A stretch of DNA of 64,000 nucleotides from Rhytidiadelphus loreus (GCA_947034895.1 OX344765.1:13707001-13771000), one strand, 5' to 3'. Numbered from the stretch's first letter, positions 36,840 through 48,424 are shown. Notes: generated by a model not told the origin, from the sequence alone. Program-made: numbers and translations.

Positions 36840-37240
36840 GAAAATATATTAATATATTTTCCTAATTTGAAAGTTTATATTTTGAATTATTGATAATTTT
36901 TTTTGTTCATCATAATTAGTTACAAATTTTTGAAGTAAGGAGATACACTATAGAGTTAAAAATAACTTTCACATCCCTATTTCATAAAAGAAAAAATTGT
37001 TTAAAAAAAAAAGTTCTTGGAAATAAATTTCTATTGAAAATTCATTTTTCTTGAATATTGATGCAATGGTCATCTAAATGTGTTCTCCATAAATATTTGA
37101 GTTGAAAAACATGCTATTTTAGTTCATTTGTCAACCTATTCTACAAATCATTTCATATGTTATTTGAATTGGAAATTTTTGGCAATAGAAACCTACAATC
37201 ATTACGAAACAAAGCTCAAGATTATAGGTTGAAATTATAG
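36840..37240. repeat. Inverted, diverged copy of the interior of the 27.16-27.73 kb element
   Basis: Read on the minus strand this stretch parallels 27,240-27,665. It shares 'tttatagaa' words, 'aattagttacaaatttttgaag', 'atacact', 'ataactttcacatccct', 'tattgatgcaatggtcatc' and 'aaacatgctattttagttcat' blocks. The GC-rich GGGGAGGACAC ends are missing. Confidence 0.6.
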
Positions 37241-38111
37241 TTTATTAAAAAGTAAATAGAGGGTCAAAAATTCACTTGGATGCACATGGTTGGTTATTGA
37301 TACACTAAATGATCTCTCTGGGGTTTAAATATTAAAATGACATCCAAATGAAAGATGCTAATTGTTGAATTATCAATCCAAATATGTATGTTTTGCTATA
37401 TTTTTGTACACAAATTGTATTCTATAATTCAAATATAGTAGTTCCATATATATAGTTCCCTACAAACCTTTAAAAGTTAATGACCAACACGAAGAAAAGT
37501 TGGATAAATAGAATTTGATTTCCTCTAAGGTAAGGATATCCATATAATTGTAATACTTTCCACCAAAGTTTTTCAAAATATACCAAGAAAATCAAATAAA
37601 AGATCCTATGGTTTGATTCATGAAAAAATAAAAGATGGAGAATCTAACATGGGAATGGAATCAAGATCAGGAATGGTCAAAGGTTTAGCCCAAGAATAGG
37701 GAGGGGGGCAAGAATGTAGGAGTATTCTACCTTAACATGTGTAGCCACAACTTTGAAATGCATCATTTTTACTTAGAGGTCACACATGAATTATAAGCTT
37801 TGCAACCTTTAACGCTTAAACATAAGGAGGACCTTTGACATCCAATGGATGACAAGGAATCCTTGTACTAGGATAGAAGTGCAACTATTTATCCTTGGAA
37901 TTTTGTTGTAAAAAGGAGAGGTCTTTTACATCAGTTTGACTTCCTTCCAATGAGTGCTTTTGCTAACCCGGTCTGAGGCACTGCAGAAAAGAACCAAACC
38001 ACTCTCGTTAATAACCGAATCAATAATGCAACATTCCAATTCACAAGTTTGAATCTTAAGCTTCAAATTAATTTACATGGACTACGGATGCCACAAGCTG
38101 CTTACAACACA
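37241..38111. other. Region downstream of the TNL gene
   Basis: It holds the 3' UTR and downstream flank of the minus-strand TNL gene. About 37,860-37,965 ('gaagtgcaactatttatc..' to 'caatgagtgctttt') is repeated at 45,775-45,880 on the other side of the gene. No other gene was seen. Confidence 0.45.
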
Positions 38112-41100
38112 TTAATAATACAAGATCACCTAAAATTTAAAATAATTCAACAATTTATGTAACCACTACAACATTAAAGTTCATCACGTAAGGTCATCAA
38201 CATCAAAATTATCATACAAACATTGAAACAACAATACAAATTATTATGATAATAAAAAGAATTGACAATTCTCCTACCTGGTGCAATCCATCAAATCTAC
38301 TGCGGTTTAGCCGATGCGATCCACCAAACCCTAAGTGGAATTCCTGAAGACGTTTCAATTGATCTGTTGGATGTTCTAAACTCAAACAAGAGTCGAGACA
38401 AATCCGTTGTAAATTGCGCAATGGATCTAAGTTTGGCAACTGCTGGAGTCCCACAGAAGACTCCAAATTGAGCAGAATCAATTGTGATAACTGATCCAAC
38501 CCTACCAACTCCTTTATACAAAAGGGTAAATGAGGTAACGATAAGCTCTCCAAGGAAGTCAAGCATCCAAGAGGGGTCAGATCAAGCTTGCTAAAAACAT
38601 CTCCATACAATTCACCCCATACAAGGTCAATTTCAAGATACTTCAAATTCTGCATTTTTGTTGCACCTTGTAGTATCCCATCATATACACAACTTGGAAA
38701 TCGGCCAAATCGTCTAGAAGTGAGTAACAATGTTTCTAATGCCTTCAAGTTCTCCAATAAAGAAGTCCCATCTTGAGTGAAATCCAAAATATTGAAGTCA
38801 CAATCACGGATGCCTAGATACGTAAGATTCCAACATTGTCTCAAAAAAGGAATACGCCTCAAATCAAATCCACGTAATTGAACCATACGCAGTTCTGGTA
38901 GGCACCCTTGGTTCTGATCCTTCCGCCCATAAAAATTCAGGTCACAATCCACGGCATCATCACTAGTACACAAAATCGCCGTTCTGCTCAAATCAACGAT
39001 GACTAACACACGTAGATTTGGGAAACATTTCAAATCCAATTTAGAATTCAAGGTGACCTCGTAATAGTGCACGATGAGGCATTCCAAATTCGGACATTTC
39101 CACAATTGCTGACGAGGATGGCAAATCTTGGATATGTCACCAAACGAAAGCAATCTCTTTAGGACAGGATTGTATCCATTTGCATCCCTGTGACCCACCC
39201 ACCACTCCTTTTCCTTGCTACCTTCCATTGAAATCACAGACCGCGCAAACTCAATATACAAATCATGTACCCTTAAAGGAGGACCAGACTCAGAAATGAG
39301 AGACTTCCGTTGTAATTCTTTCACCTACACATACCACAAGAAGGATGCATCTTCTCAATGACTTGCATAACCTGGTGGAAGGAACAATGCAAGACGCAAC
39401 ACTCAAATCAAAATAACTCAACGTCACATGCAAAATTAACTAACATGAGAAAGACACTCACCTCGAAGTTCGCTTCGAAAGGCGAAATTCCATGCATGAC
39501 TGCTATCAAGGAAATGTCCCATTGGTACTCATCTTCCCAAGAACTCCTTAAAAATTCCATGAAACCCAAGAAAGATTTCACATAATTGAACAAAAACACC
39601 ACGTCTAAATATAACAACTTTTGTCTACCGGACAAATTGGCATAGTTCAGACCCAAAATGTCATTCACGTGTTTGGACTCTCTGGATGCCTGCACTTTCT
39701 TCTCCACCATCAAAGCTTTTTTCCATTTCATGATATCGTCCTTAACAACATCATGGAAGAAGGTTCCCAAAGCCCTCAACACCAATGGATGATATTGTTG
39801 CGCATCATAGCCATCATCAAGAAATTGGCAGTCCCGAACACACGCCTTCACTATGTCATATTCATCAGGTTGAAGAGGGGATGACATTTTCTGGGGAATA
39901 GCCACTGAAAGGAACAATTCTTCAGCTTCTTGCTCCTCCAACCTTGGAATGGGCTTGCAATATTTGGCTTCTCGAAGAACAGATTCCAAAATCGATCGAC
40001 TCCTGGATGTAACCATTACCTTGCTACCGCATGCAAGTAAAGACTTAATAAAACTCCGTGCTTCATCTCGAGAACTTTCAGAATCTCCAACATTATCCAC
40101 GGCAAGGAACGCTGGTGGTTGACTCTTCAATTGGTCTTGTAAGCACTTCAAACCCTGCATCATAGTTCACCCATATCAAATGCAAAATTAGCTTCCAAGC
40201 TAGCAATGCTATCAAGAAAAATATGTTCCTATTCACAACAAAATTGATAAGATTATTCAAAAGTTCCGTAAATGATGCATTTGTGAAGTAACGTAAAAAG
40301 AAACTGCTCATGCACTAATCCTCAGACTAATGGAAATTTTCGACAAGATTTCATATAGATGACCCGTTGCAACATCTCATACCTGAGATTCTCGAGTGAT
40401 ACTCTTCAGAGCGCTCTCGTTAAGTCGTCCAAGTTCCAGTATGACATGCTTTAACCTTTCAATCCGTTCGTATTTCGTATCACTCTGTAACTCCACATGA
40501 CATACCCGACCACGAAATTTCATCTGATAAAAACTGCACAGAGCCTCACATAGAGTGGTCTTCCCTACACCTCCCATGCCATAGAGTCCGAGATACGAGC
40601 ACCCAGGTTTGCAAACATCATTCGTAAGCATCCCTTCCTCAAACAATGAGGATGCTTTCTGCACATCACCAACATCAAAATATCTCATTCTAGTGAGTCA
40701 TACATAAATTTTCAAATAATATAAGAATAGTTTGAAGGAATCTACAAAATGGCAACTTCACCCTCTGTCCTATTCCAAATGAACACCTTCAAACATACCT
40801 CACACAGGCGCTGATATCCTCGTATACCATCAACATTATACTTCATCATAGGAGGGATGATTTCACAAATCTCATCCACCACTGCCCGTATGTATTTTCC
40901 TTCCGAAGTCCCATACTCACTAAACTCTAAACCATTGAATGGACGCAAGTCTGTGACAACTTTGTTAAGCAGCTTTGGAAAATCATCAGGTATAATCTCG
41001 TCCGATTCAACAAGCTCTGTCAGAGACTTCCTTCTTTCAGTCCCAACATCCTTCGATTTCATCAAGTCCTCCACCCCTTTACTCCACAAGCCAATCTCTT

Positions 41101-42414
41101 GGGCAGGAATCTTCCCATCTGCAGTCAACTTCTTCCAAGACTCCATCCATTTCTCCGGTACAAGGTCACTTGGTCGGAGCTTGTAGAAAAGGGGGAGCAA
41201 TTTCATTTCTGGATTCCTCATCTCTCTGGCCTTCACAAAAGCAGCCAACTCCAACAAGGGCCATTTGGAAGTCAAATATCCCTCAGACAACACAATCACT
41301 GCCAACAAGCATTGCTCGGCAGCCTTGAAAACATGGGGAGGAAATCTCTCTCCTTTTGGTAAACTGTCAGAATTTTGATCAAAGAAAGGAGAGTGGTGCG
41401 AGCGTTTCAACTCCTCGCAAAGGCGCTCCACAAAAGGCTTGTCATGTCCACTGTGGCTCAAAAAAATGGTGTGCTTCGGAAGGACGTCTGGAGGCCATCT
41501 GCACAAATCAACATCTAATATAAGGACAAAATAAAGAATGGACAAGATACCTTTGGAAACATGGAAGCTCAATAGGACTATTGGACAAAATGCTAGATTT
41601 TACTGTTCAAACAAGAACATGCAAGGCTATACTTCGGGGTTCATCACAGGGCTCACATTAAACAAAACACTATAGATTATAACTATCTCCCTTCTCAAAC
41701 AAGGGAGCAAATCTGTGTTCATGAGTCATCGCAACATTATGAAGTAGGTGACGACAAAAGGTCTCCAGTTTATCAAACCTAACCTCAAGTCCAAACCTAC
41801 TGACCTAGCAGGCAATCTAGGTGTTGTTATAGGGTTGATTTTCATGACCTTGGGATCATCAGCCATCACCTAACATATTGTCATAGTAGCCAATTCAAGC
41901 CATTGGACCTTATATTGCACACGAGCCTAAGACTCTTGAAAATTTCATAGACAACTATGTTGATCTCAGAAGATTGCCTCCCTGTTGAGTTTTGATGGTA
42001 AAGCAAATGTGTATCACGGTTCACATCTTCATAGGTGCAACATTGTACTTTCATGCATTCTTTGTGCGATTGGCAATGGCAATCACATGAAATGCTTCAG
42101 AACCTCAACAACCAAACAAATCCCTGAGTGCAACCTATTTTCTAGCAAGTACACAATACAAGAGCAAGGTTACAATAACAACAACAGTTGCCGGTATTCG
42201 CGTGATGTACAAAGGCAATCAACTTTCACCAAGCAGTGACTTCTTCACACCAAGTATCACTGAACAGAGCGGATACAATATAGCAGAGCCGGATATGAGG
42301 GTACTGCAACAAGGAGGAAGCTACAATGCAAGCTAGGTATGAGGAATTCAAATCTGAAGACTAGAAACATTACCCCTGGCGTGAAGATGATGCCTCCCCA
42401 GCACGCTTTGCCAT
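38112..42414 (-). CDS. TIR-NB-ARC-LRR (TNL) intracellular immune receptor
   Basis: Six minus-strand exons splice in frame: 42,414..42,374, 41,498..40,799, 40,658..40,383, 40,154..39,462, 39,324..38,278 and 38,129..38,112 (stop), giving 924 residues. All introns are GT..AG. TIR: about residues 20-150, with HTIFLSHSG at 23-31 and the NADase glutamate expected at E97 in KWPLLEL. NB-ARC: P-loop GMGGVGKTT 274-282, kinase-2 FLAVDNV 355-361, RNBS-B VMVTSRSR 385-392, HPLVLRALG 461-469 in the GLPL position, and RVHDL (588-592) in the MHD position. Leucine-rich repeats fill about 640-919. TNLs sense pathogen effectors in the cytosol or nucleus and signal through TIR NADase activity. The ATG has a good context (accATGG). 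The tiny last exon is the least certain; without it the frame ends at 38,212. The exons are much less AT-rich than the flanks. Confidence 0.9.
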
Positions 42415-43246
42415 GGTGCCAATACCGCCAACTGTTGTTGTAAGCGCATCCAGAGACACTAAACCTACTTCTTATGTACATTTCCTGACATTGTTGCTCT
42501 CAGCCTTGCTCTGAAATGAGGACGAGGCCTTCATCGTCGATAGGATAACGGACACATGACTAGCTTGAACATGTTACTTCCATGCAACATCAAATATTCT
42601 CATCAATAAGGTCGACGCTTCCTGGATGATGTTGTGTCGCCGAATGAAATAAAGGAAAAAGAGCTTCTGCACTAGAATAGCACGTCCAACATGCGAATAA
42701 TTAGTCACCAAGACTTACATGGGAAATGTCAGACCAGTTATCTGTCGGAAGCCACCTCAGCTACAATTACTCAAACAAAAAATTCCACAATTAGTTTACC
42801 AAGATAACAAGAATGTTCAGAAACAAAAACAAAGAAACATGAAAAACAAGAATCAAAGTCCACATTGCAGTAGACGAAAGGCCACAATTTCTTCTACTTC
42901 AGAAAATGGAAGTTCTAGAACATTTTAAAACAGTATAAATCCAGTCAAAGCTACTTTGGGACAACCCTGTCCCAAACTCATTCATTAGAATCTACATGCC
43001 AAATGACTAAATCGAGAGCTTCACAACGTCAAAGCAAAGCGTACTACATGCTGCGCACCATGGGTAGTAAGAGGTGCATGTCATACCGAGTCACAGACCA
43101 AAGTACTAGTAACATGTGCCCACCCCAAGTCTTAGCGCAATACATGCAGTACGCTCACTAGCATAGCCACCAACAAAAATCACAACAATTACAAACAAGG
43201 TTCTCTAATCAAGTACTGAGGAAATCAAATTGAGCCACATATGCCC

Positions 43247-43435
43247 CTAGAGAAGAAAAGAGGGCTGTAGAAGCAAAACAACATCAAACAGTGGACAGAA
43301 CAAGGATTTCCAAAGCAGAGCAAACGAGAGAATCGAACTTACAGGTGTTCCTGGATCTTCATCTATAGTATCAAGCGCCATTATAGAAATATAGATAACG
43401 ACCATAGCTGAGGAGGGTCCACCGACACATTCCAA
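43247..43435 (-). other. Possible short 5' exon upstream of the TNL gene
   Basis: On the minus strand a short frame starting MALDTIDEDPGTP (ATG at about 43,384) runs straight into GTAAGT, a consensus donor. It lies about 1 kb upstream of the TNL start codon on the same strand and could be a leader exon or a small upstream frame. Its phase (0) does not match the phase-1 joint needed just upstream of the TNL ATG, so it is not included in the gene model. Confidence 0.25.
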
Positions 43436-43725
43436 TTAAGTAGCTCATCAAGTTGGTAGGTTCAGTGGAGCCATGAAGTGCTTATCATAGAAGATGAGGT
43501 GAACGAAATAAACCGTCACTCACCCCCAAGTCATTCCATTCCTGAAGAAATGCACCAATCAGTAATCCTAGACCCAGGCAAACCCCACGAAGTCGTATTC
43601 GCTCCTACTGTACACTCACAATCGGAGAACGACCCTGAAACGATGCCTGGTTCATTGACCAAAACAGCACTTTCATCTACAATAATAGTTAGGTCTAGCG
43701 ATCGAAAGTTTCAGTGAACACCAAT

Positions 43726-44028
43726 TCAAGCAACGAATCCTGAGAAAAATAGAAGTATCGTTTCAGCATTGGTGCTCACCAGTCTCCTCCCGTGCTGCCA
43801 CCCAAGCGGGGAGTTTTGTTCAATCTGTACTAAAATGAAAGAAGGACCATTCAGCAAGCATTCAGAGATTAGTTCGCGCCATTGGGAAGAGCAGAATTCT
43901 GCTGGCTTGCGAAAGCTTCGTACCCTGGACTTGTGCTCTGCGAAGAACAAACGACCTACAGACTTAAAGGAGATCACCCATTTCCGATCAGCCTCCCATT
44001 TTCGCAGCTTAGACTGCTTCATTTCCAA
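43726..44028 (-). CDS. Unidentified open frame with a splice donor, starting inside the foldback element
   Basis: A 100-codon minus-strand frame starts MEMKQSKLRKWEADRKWVISF. Its likely exon end is GTGAGC after HGRRL (about 43,780), phase 0. It lies about 1.6 kb upstream of the TNL gene on the same strand. Its first about 20 codons fall within the left arm of the foldback element (43,964 onward), and a related 'DRKWVI' sequence recurs in the foldback centre. The product resembles nothing I know. It may be a 5' exon of the TNL transcript, an exapted transposon end, or chance. Confidence 0.3.
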   Translation of the reverse strand: MEMKQSKLRKWEADRKWVISFKSVGRLFFAEHKSRVRSFRKPAEFCSSQWRELISECLLNGPSFILVQIEQNSPLGWQHGRRLVSTNAETILLFFSGFVA

Positions 44029-44894
44029 TCAACAAAACTGTAGGTGACAACTCACGTAGGTGACAACTCACGTACTATAGGGCCCACGGGAGAGAGACAA
44101 ATGTCTTGGAGGTGTACATTCATTGAGAGCATACAATGATCACAACATGTACATTGATAGCCTTCCATCAATTTTGTAGCCATCCTATGGTTGGAAATAG
44201 GTTTGCCTACATATTGGGATGGGACAAATAGAATCTTGACAAAAAAAATTTATAGTAATTTTGTTTTTGAGGAAAAAAATTTAGAATATTATAAAATCCT
44301 ACTGAAATGTATTTCTCTACATGGGAAAAATTTCCCTTAAATTCCCACAAGTTGCAAATAAGCTGAATTGCTTAAGTGATCGGAAATGGGTGATACACCT
44401 TATTGACCCCTAACTTACGGGCCCTGGAACAGACGTCAAAACCTGGAGCATGGGCGTGCACGGCCTTCAGCTTATTAAGGTGTATCACCCATTTCCGATC
44501 ACTTAAGCAATTCAGCTTATCTGCAACTTGCGGGAATTTAAGGGAAATTTTTCCCATGTAGAGAAATACATTTCAGTAGGATTTTATAATTTTCTAAATT
44601 TTTTTCCTCAAAAACAAAATTACTATGAATTTTTTTTGTCAAGATTCTATTTGTCCCATTTCCAATATGTAGGCAAACCTATTTCCAACCATAGGATGGT
44701 TACAAAATTGATGGAAGGCTATCAATGTACATGTTGTGATCATTGTATGCTCTCAATGTACACCTCCAAGACATTTGTCTCTCTCCTGTGGGCCCTATAG
44801 TACGTGAGTTGTCACCTACAGTTTTGTTGATTGGAAATGAAGCAGTCTAAGCTGTGAAAATGGGAGGCTGATCGGAAATGGATGATCTCCTTTA
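43964..44894. mobile_element. 931-bp foldback element (arms of about 430 bp, 72-bp loop)
   Basis: The left arm 43,964-44,402 and right arm 44,475-44,894 are inverse complements along their whole length with only scattered differences. The outer ends are TAAAGGAGATCACCC and, inverted, TAAAGGAGATCATCC. A small direct duplication ('gtaggtgacaactcac') lengthens the left arm. Relatives of the arm occur at 46,965-47,032 and 56,080-56,215, on either side of the hAT-like insertion. A transcript would fold into a very long hairpin. Confidence 0.85.
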
Positions 44895-45912
44895 GCCCCA
44901 CCCGTGAGTGAGTGAGTGGGATCTTAAGAAAAGAAATTGCCCAACAGTTGAGTGCCCAGCAAGTCTGTCAGAATGATGACCTATTTTCAACGACTTAACC
45001 CATAAATGACAGACCCATCACCAATGATTTCAAGCCTCACTGCCTGTCACTTAGTTTGTTGCCATTTTGCAAATAGATATTTATGAAAAAAATTATATTT
45101 ATTTATCATAGATGAAATTACATATCTTCATTACTTCACAAAAAATTTAGATTTTTTTGAGAATTTTTGAAGATAAAGTGAAGAAAAATCACATCAAATA
45201 GAAAATTATTTCAAAAAATCTGAAAACTTCACCATGTGTGTACATTACAATGACAAATATCATAGTGTTAACTCAATTTCCATGTCATTCTATAATTAGA
45301 ATTCAATAGACATTGAAAATACATACAAAATTCAAATTGCAATCAAATATTTAATACTATAAATTTTTCCAAAATTCAAATTGGAGTAGAAACTAAAGTA
45401 GATGACCTTCATTTTGTTAGTTAGGCTCACACTCAAAAAAACATCATTTTTGTGGAGAAATTTCAGATTTAGAGCAAGGAGCAACAACTTCCCAAAATAC
45501 ACTAAAATAGCATATTTTGTGATCCGTTTTTTTTTAAAACTTCTCATTATTGTGAAAACAAACATTGGCTAGACTACAAACTCAATTGGATACTCTTTAC
45601 AACTCAACATGAAAGGTCGATGAAGAAAACGGGGAACAAAGAGCTTTAAACAGATGAAAAAGCTCATTGGATTGCCATCCAAACTCCACAGAATGGCGTT
45701 CCAAGCGTTCCAGGGTTAACCTATAAACGACGTTAAAGACGTTTTATGGCCGATGAATGCCAAAGAATCTCTCCATTTCGTCATGTGAGACAGAAGTGCA
45801 ACTATTTATCTTCCAAATTTTGTGTGAAAAGGGAACGTGTTCTACAATAGTTTGACCTCCAATGAGTGCTTTTTCATTTTTTTTAAACCAACAATTCACG
45901 GCCAGGGTGAAT
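44895..45912. other. AT-rich intergenic DNA with a TNL-flank repeat
   Basis: About 45,775-45,880 repeats the sequence at 37,860-37,965 downstream of the TNL gene. A minus-strand frame at 45,332-45,565 shows no motif. 'TTAACCCATAAATGACAG' at about 44,996 resembles a piggyBac-like end, but no partner was found. Confidence 0.4.
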
Positions 45913-46216
45913 CATTAGAGGAGTTTTGGGGTTCGGGAGGGCCGTTTCAGGCATGTTCCCCCGACCCTGTCCCGCTGGCAGATCGCGGGAACAGGCGCTG
46001 TCAGATTTTTTTTTTTTTTTTTTTTTTTTTCTTTTTTTCTTTTTTTTTACGTTTGAAATGCAAAAAAAAACAGTTTTTTTTTTTTTTTTTGGTGGGTGAC
46101 GTGGCAGTCTCCAATCCACGTCACCCAGGCCAGGGAACGGCTGCTGCTGCTGTTCTCCCGCTGCTGGCAGCCAGGGGAACACGCAGCCCTCCCCGACCCC
46201 GAAAACTCCTCTAATG
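45913..46216. mobile_element. CATTAGA-family MITE, copy 4 (304 bp)
   Basis: The ends are CATTAGAGGAGTTTTGGGG and CCCCGAAAACTCCTCTAATG, with the inverted relation continuing through GGGAGGGC. It contains 'gcgggaacaggcgctg', a T-tract of over 20, TGACGTGGC paired with CCACGTCA, and 'ccaggggaac'. It is about 90% alike to the 48.13-kb copy by eye. An open frame across it (45,837-46,214) is fortuitous. Confidence 0.8.
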
Positions 46217-47032
46217 TGACCCCCTCATTGCCCTAACAAAGGGTTATTGTGAAAAAAAGCCCCCTAATTTTTGTTGTGATTTTTCTAACTTCTACACCTC
46301 CCCTAGCTAATTAGGGGCCATTGATTGCAAATCTAAATTTAGAATTTGCAAATTTTATCATCTGATTGCAAATAAAAAATCCAGTGTTTTCTCCAAGAGT
46401 AAAACGGGGCAATGAGGGGGTCAGTTCACCCTGTCCACAAGTCACACAATTCCAGAACAACTAATTTCCACAGTGACTAGCTTGTCGTTTAACCCCTAAA
46501 AGACCAAGGCCTTTTTTCTAGCACAAAAAATACTCAAAACTGCCATTTCTATAGCAAAGAGTAAATAAATCTAAAGATTTTTTTTTCCACATTTAATCGT
46601 AGGATCTTACACCTAACTAGTATGAGAACGTGTGGAAAATATTTCAAATTTTTTGACCGGATAGATTGCAAGATATCTGCATTTTAAGTGAATAAAAAAA
46701 AATTCAATACATTGTGGGACTATATTATTTGACTTTGAACCTTCCTAACATAAATTTATTGCACTACAAAGTTTTGAGCTTTAAATCTTTATGGTGGAGA
46801 ATTGAATTGAGGGTTTAGAAAAAAATTAAAAAAATTAAAAAATTCTACAAGTTATTTTTTCAAGAATGAATCCTATAAGTTATTTTTTCAAGAAAATGCT
46901 CTAATTGCCCAAAAAACAAGATTGTCCATAACTTTCTCATAACAAATCTAAATGGTATGAATCAAAGCTGTCCATGTGATCATTGAGGCTTTCAATGTAT
47001 TGTACATGCCATGATCGTTTTCTACTTTCAAT
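46217..47032. other. AT-rich flank with piggyBac-like left end and foldback-related sequence
   Basis: TTAACCCCTAAAAGACCAAGG at 46,489 matches the left ends of the 50.4- and 54.9-kb elements, and the next 400 bp share blocks with them ('actcaaaactgccatt', 'gtaggatcttac'). A possible partner, 'TTCTTTTAGGGCAG', lies at about 56,208, beyond the hAT-like element. The hAT-like element may therefore have landed inside this older one. No gene was seen. Confidence 0.45.
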
Positions 47033-47214
47033 CAGGGTTGTCTTGTCTGACAGAATTTTGGGTTTTTGTGTCTAATAGACGTCGCATGTCGAATTGTCGA
47101 GTTGTTGAGTATGAGCGGTTTTTGTTGTCGTGTACGGATTTCAAATTTCAAATTTTTTTACCCCTAGGTTAAACGGACTGTCCTACGTGGCTGTGACGTG
47201 GCGTGCTTCATGAG

Positions 47215-47700
47215 GGGCGACTGCGGGTCGGGGCGACCACGGGTAGGGGGCGACTGCGGGTCCACAATCTAGGGCGACTGCGGGTCTAGGGGCAACCGCG
47301 CGTAGGGGGCGACTGCGGGTCCAAAATCTAGGGCGACTGCGGGTCTAGGGGCGACCTCTGGTCCCTTTAAGGGCGACCGCGGGTCTAGGGGCGACCTTTG
47401 GTCCCTTTAAGGGCGACCGCGGGTCTAGGGGCGACCTCTGGTCCTTGGGGGCGACTTTTGGTCCCTAGGGGCGACTTCTAGTCCCTAGGGGCGACCTCTG
47501 GTCCCTAGGGGCGACTTCTGGTCCCTAAGGGCGACTTCTGGTCCCTAGGGGCGACTTCTGGTCCCTAAGGGCGACTTCTGGTCCCCTTGGGCGACCTCTG
47601 GTCCCTAAGGGCGACTTCTGGTCCCTAGGGGCGACTTCTGGTCCCTAAGGGCGACTTCTGGTCCCCTTGGGCGACCTCTGGTCTCTAGGGGCGACTTCTT
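47215..47700. repeat. GGGCGAC minisatellite, 20-bp unit
   Basis: From about 47,390 the unit GGGGCGACTTCTGGTCCCTA repeats every 20 bp with few changes, about 15 times. The first part (47,215-47,390) is a looser mixture of GGGCGACTGCGGGTC-type units. It is strongly GC-rich in an AT-rich setting, next to the left end of the hAT-like element. Confidence 0.95.
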
Positions 47701-48131
47701 TGTTGCAATTGTCCAAAAAAACTTTCAAAACTACTATTTCTAGTACAAAAAGAAAAAAAAAATTAATGGTATTTTTGAATATGTAATCGTAGGATCTTAA
47801 AGTAGAATAGTATGACAATGTGTGGAAAAAATTTCAAACACTTTCACCACATAGATTGTAAGGTAAATGCATTCAAAGTGAAGAAATCACATTTGTGACA
47901 TAGTGACAAGCTACTTTGAATCTTCTTAACTTAAAAAAGTTTACATTATAGTCTTGAATTAAAAAAAATTCATCATTCAAAATTGATTTGAAAATATAAA
48001 AAATTTAAAATTTAAAAATAATGTGGTTTCATTCTTTAAAAAATTATTAAGTAGAAGAAAGTATATCATAAAGAGAAAAACTTTATCATTAATAGCTTTA
48101 AAATGGAATTAAAACACACTAATCCCAATGG

Positions 48132-48424
48132 CATTAGAGGAGTTTTGGGGTTCGGGAGGGCCGTTTCAGGCCTGTTCCCCCGACCCTGTCCCGCTGGCAG
48201 ATCGCGGGAACAGGCGCTGTTAGATTTAATTTTTTTTAATTTTTTTTAATTTTTTAATTTTTTTTTTACGTTTGAAATGCAAAAAAAAACAGATTTTTTC
48301 TTTCTTTTTTTTGGTGGGTGACGTGGCAGTCTCCAATCCACGTCACCCAGGCTAGGGAACGGCTGCCGCTGCTGACAGCCAGGGGAACACGCAGCCCTCC
48401 CCGACCCCGAAAACTCCTCTAATG
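48132..48424. mobile_element. CATTAGA-family MITE, copy 5 (293 bp), inside the hAT-like element
   Basis: Same ends and layout as the 45.9-kb copy (CATTAGAGGAGTTTTGGGG, TGACGTGGC, and CCCCGAAAACTCCTCTAATG), with a slightly different T-rich core. High similarity to the copy outside the hAT-like element suggests the family moved recently compared with copies 1-3. Confidence 0.8.

Noticed and set aside
38262..38471. Plus-strand small frames within 38.2-41.6 kb
   Set aside because: They are shadows of the minus-strand TNL exons.
44990..45725. TTAACCCATAAATGACAG and GGGTTAACC as a further piggyBac-like element
   Set aside because: The two ends are not inverse complements beyond the TTAACCC core, so no element boundary can be supported.
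45837..46214. 125-codon plus frame and 99-codon minus frame
   Set aside because: They lie across a MITE and its long T-tract (runs of Phe or Lys) and are by-products of the repeat.
47390..47700. Regular 20-bp repeats considered as a CRISPR array
   Set aside because: The units are contiguous with no unique spacers, and the setting is a eukaryotic transposon. It is a minisatellite.
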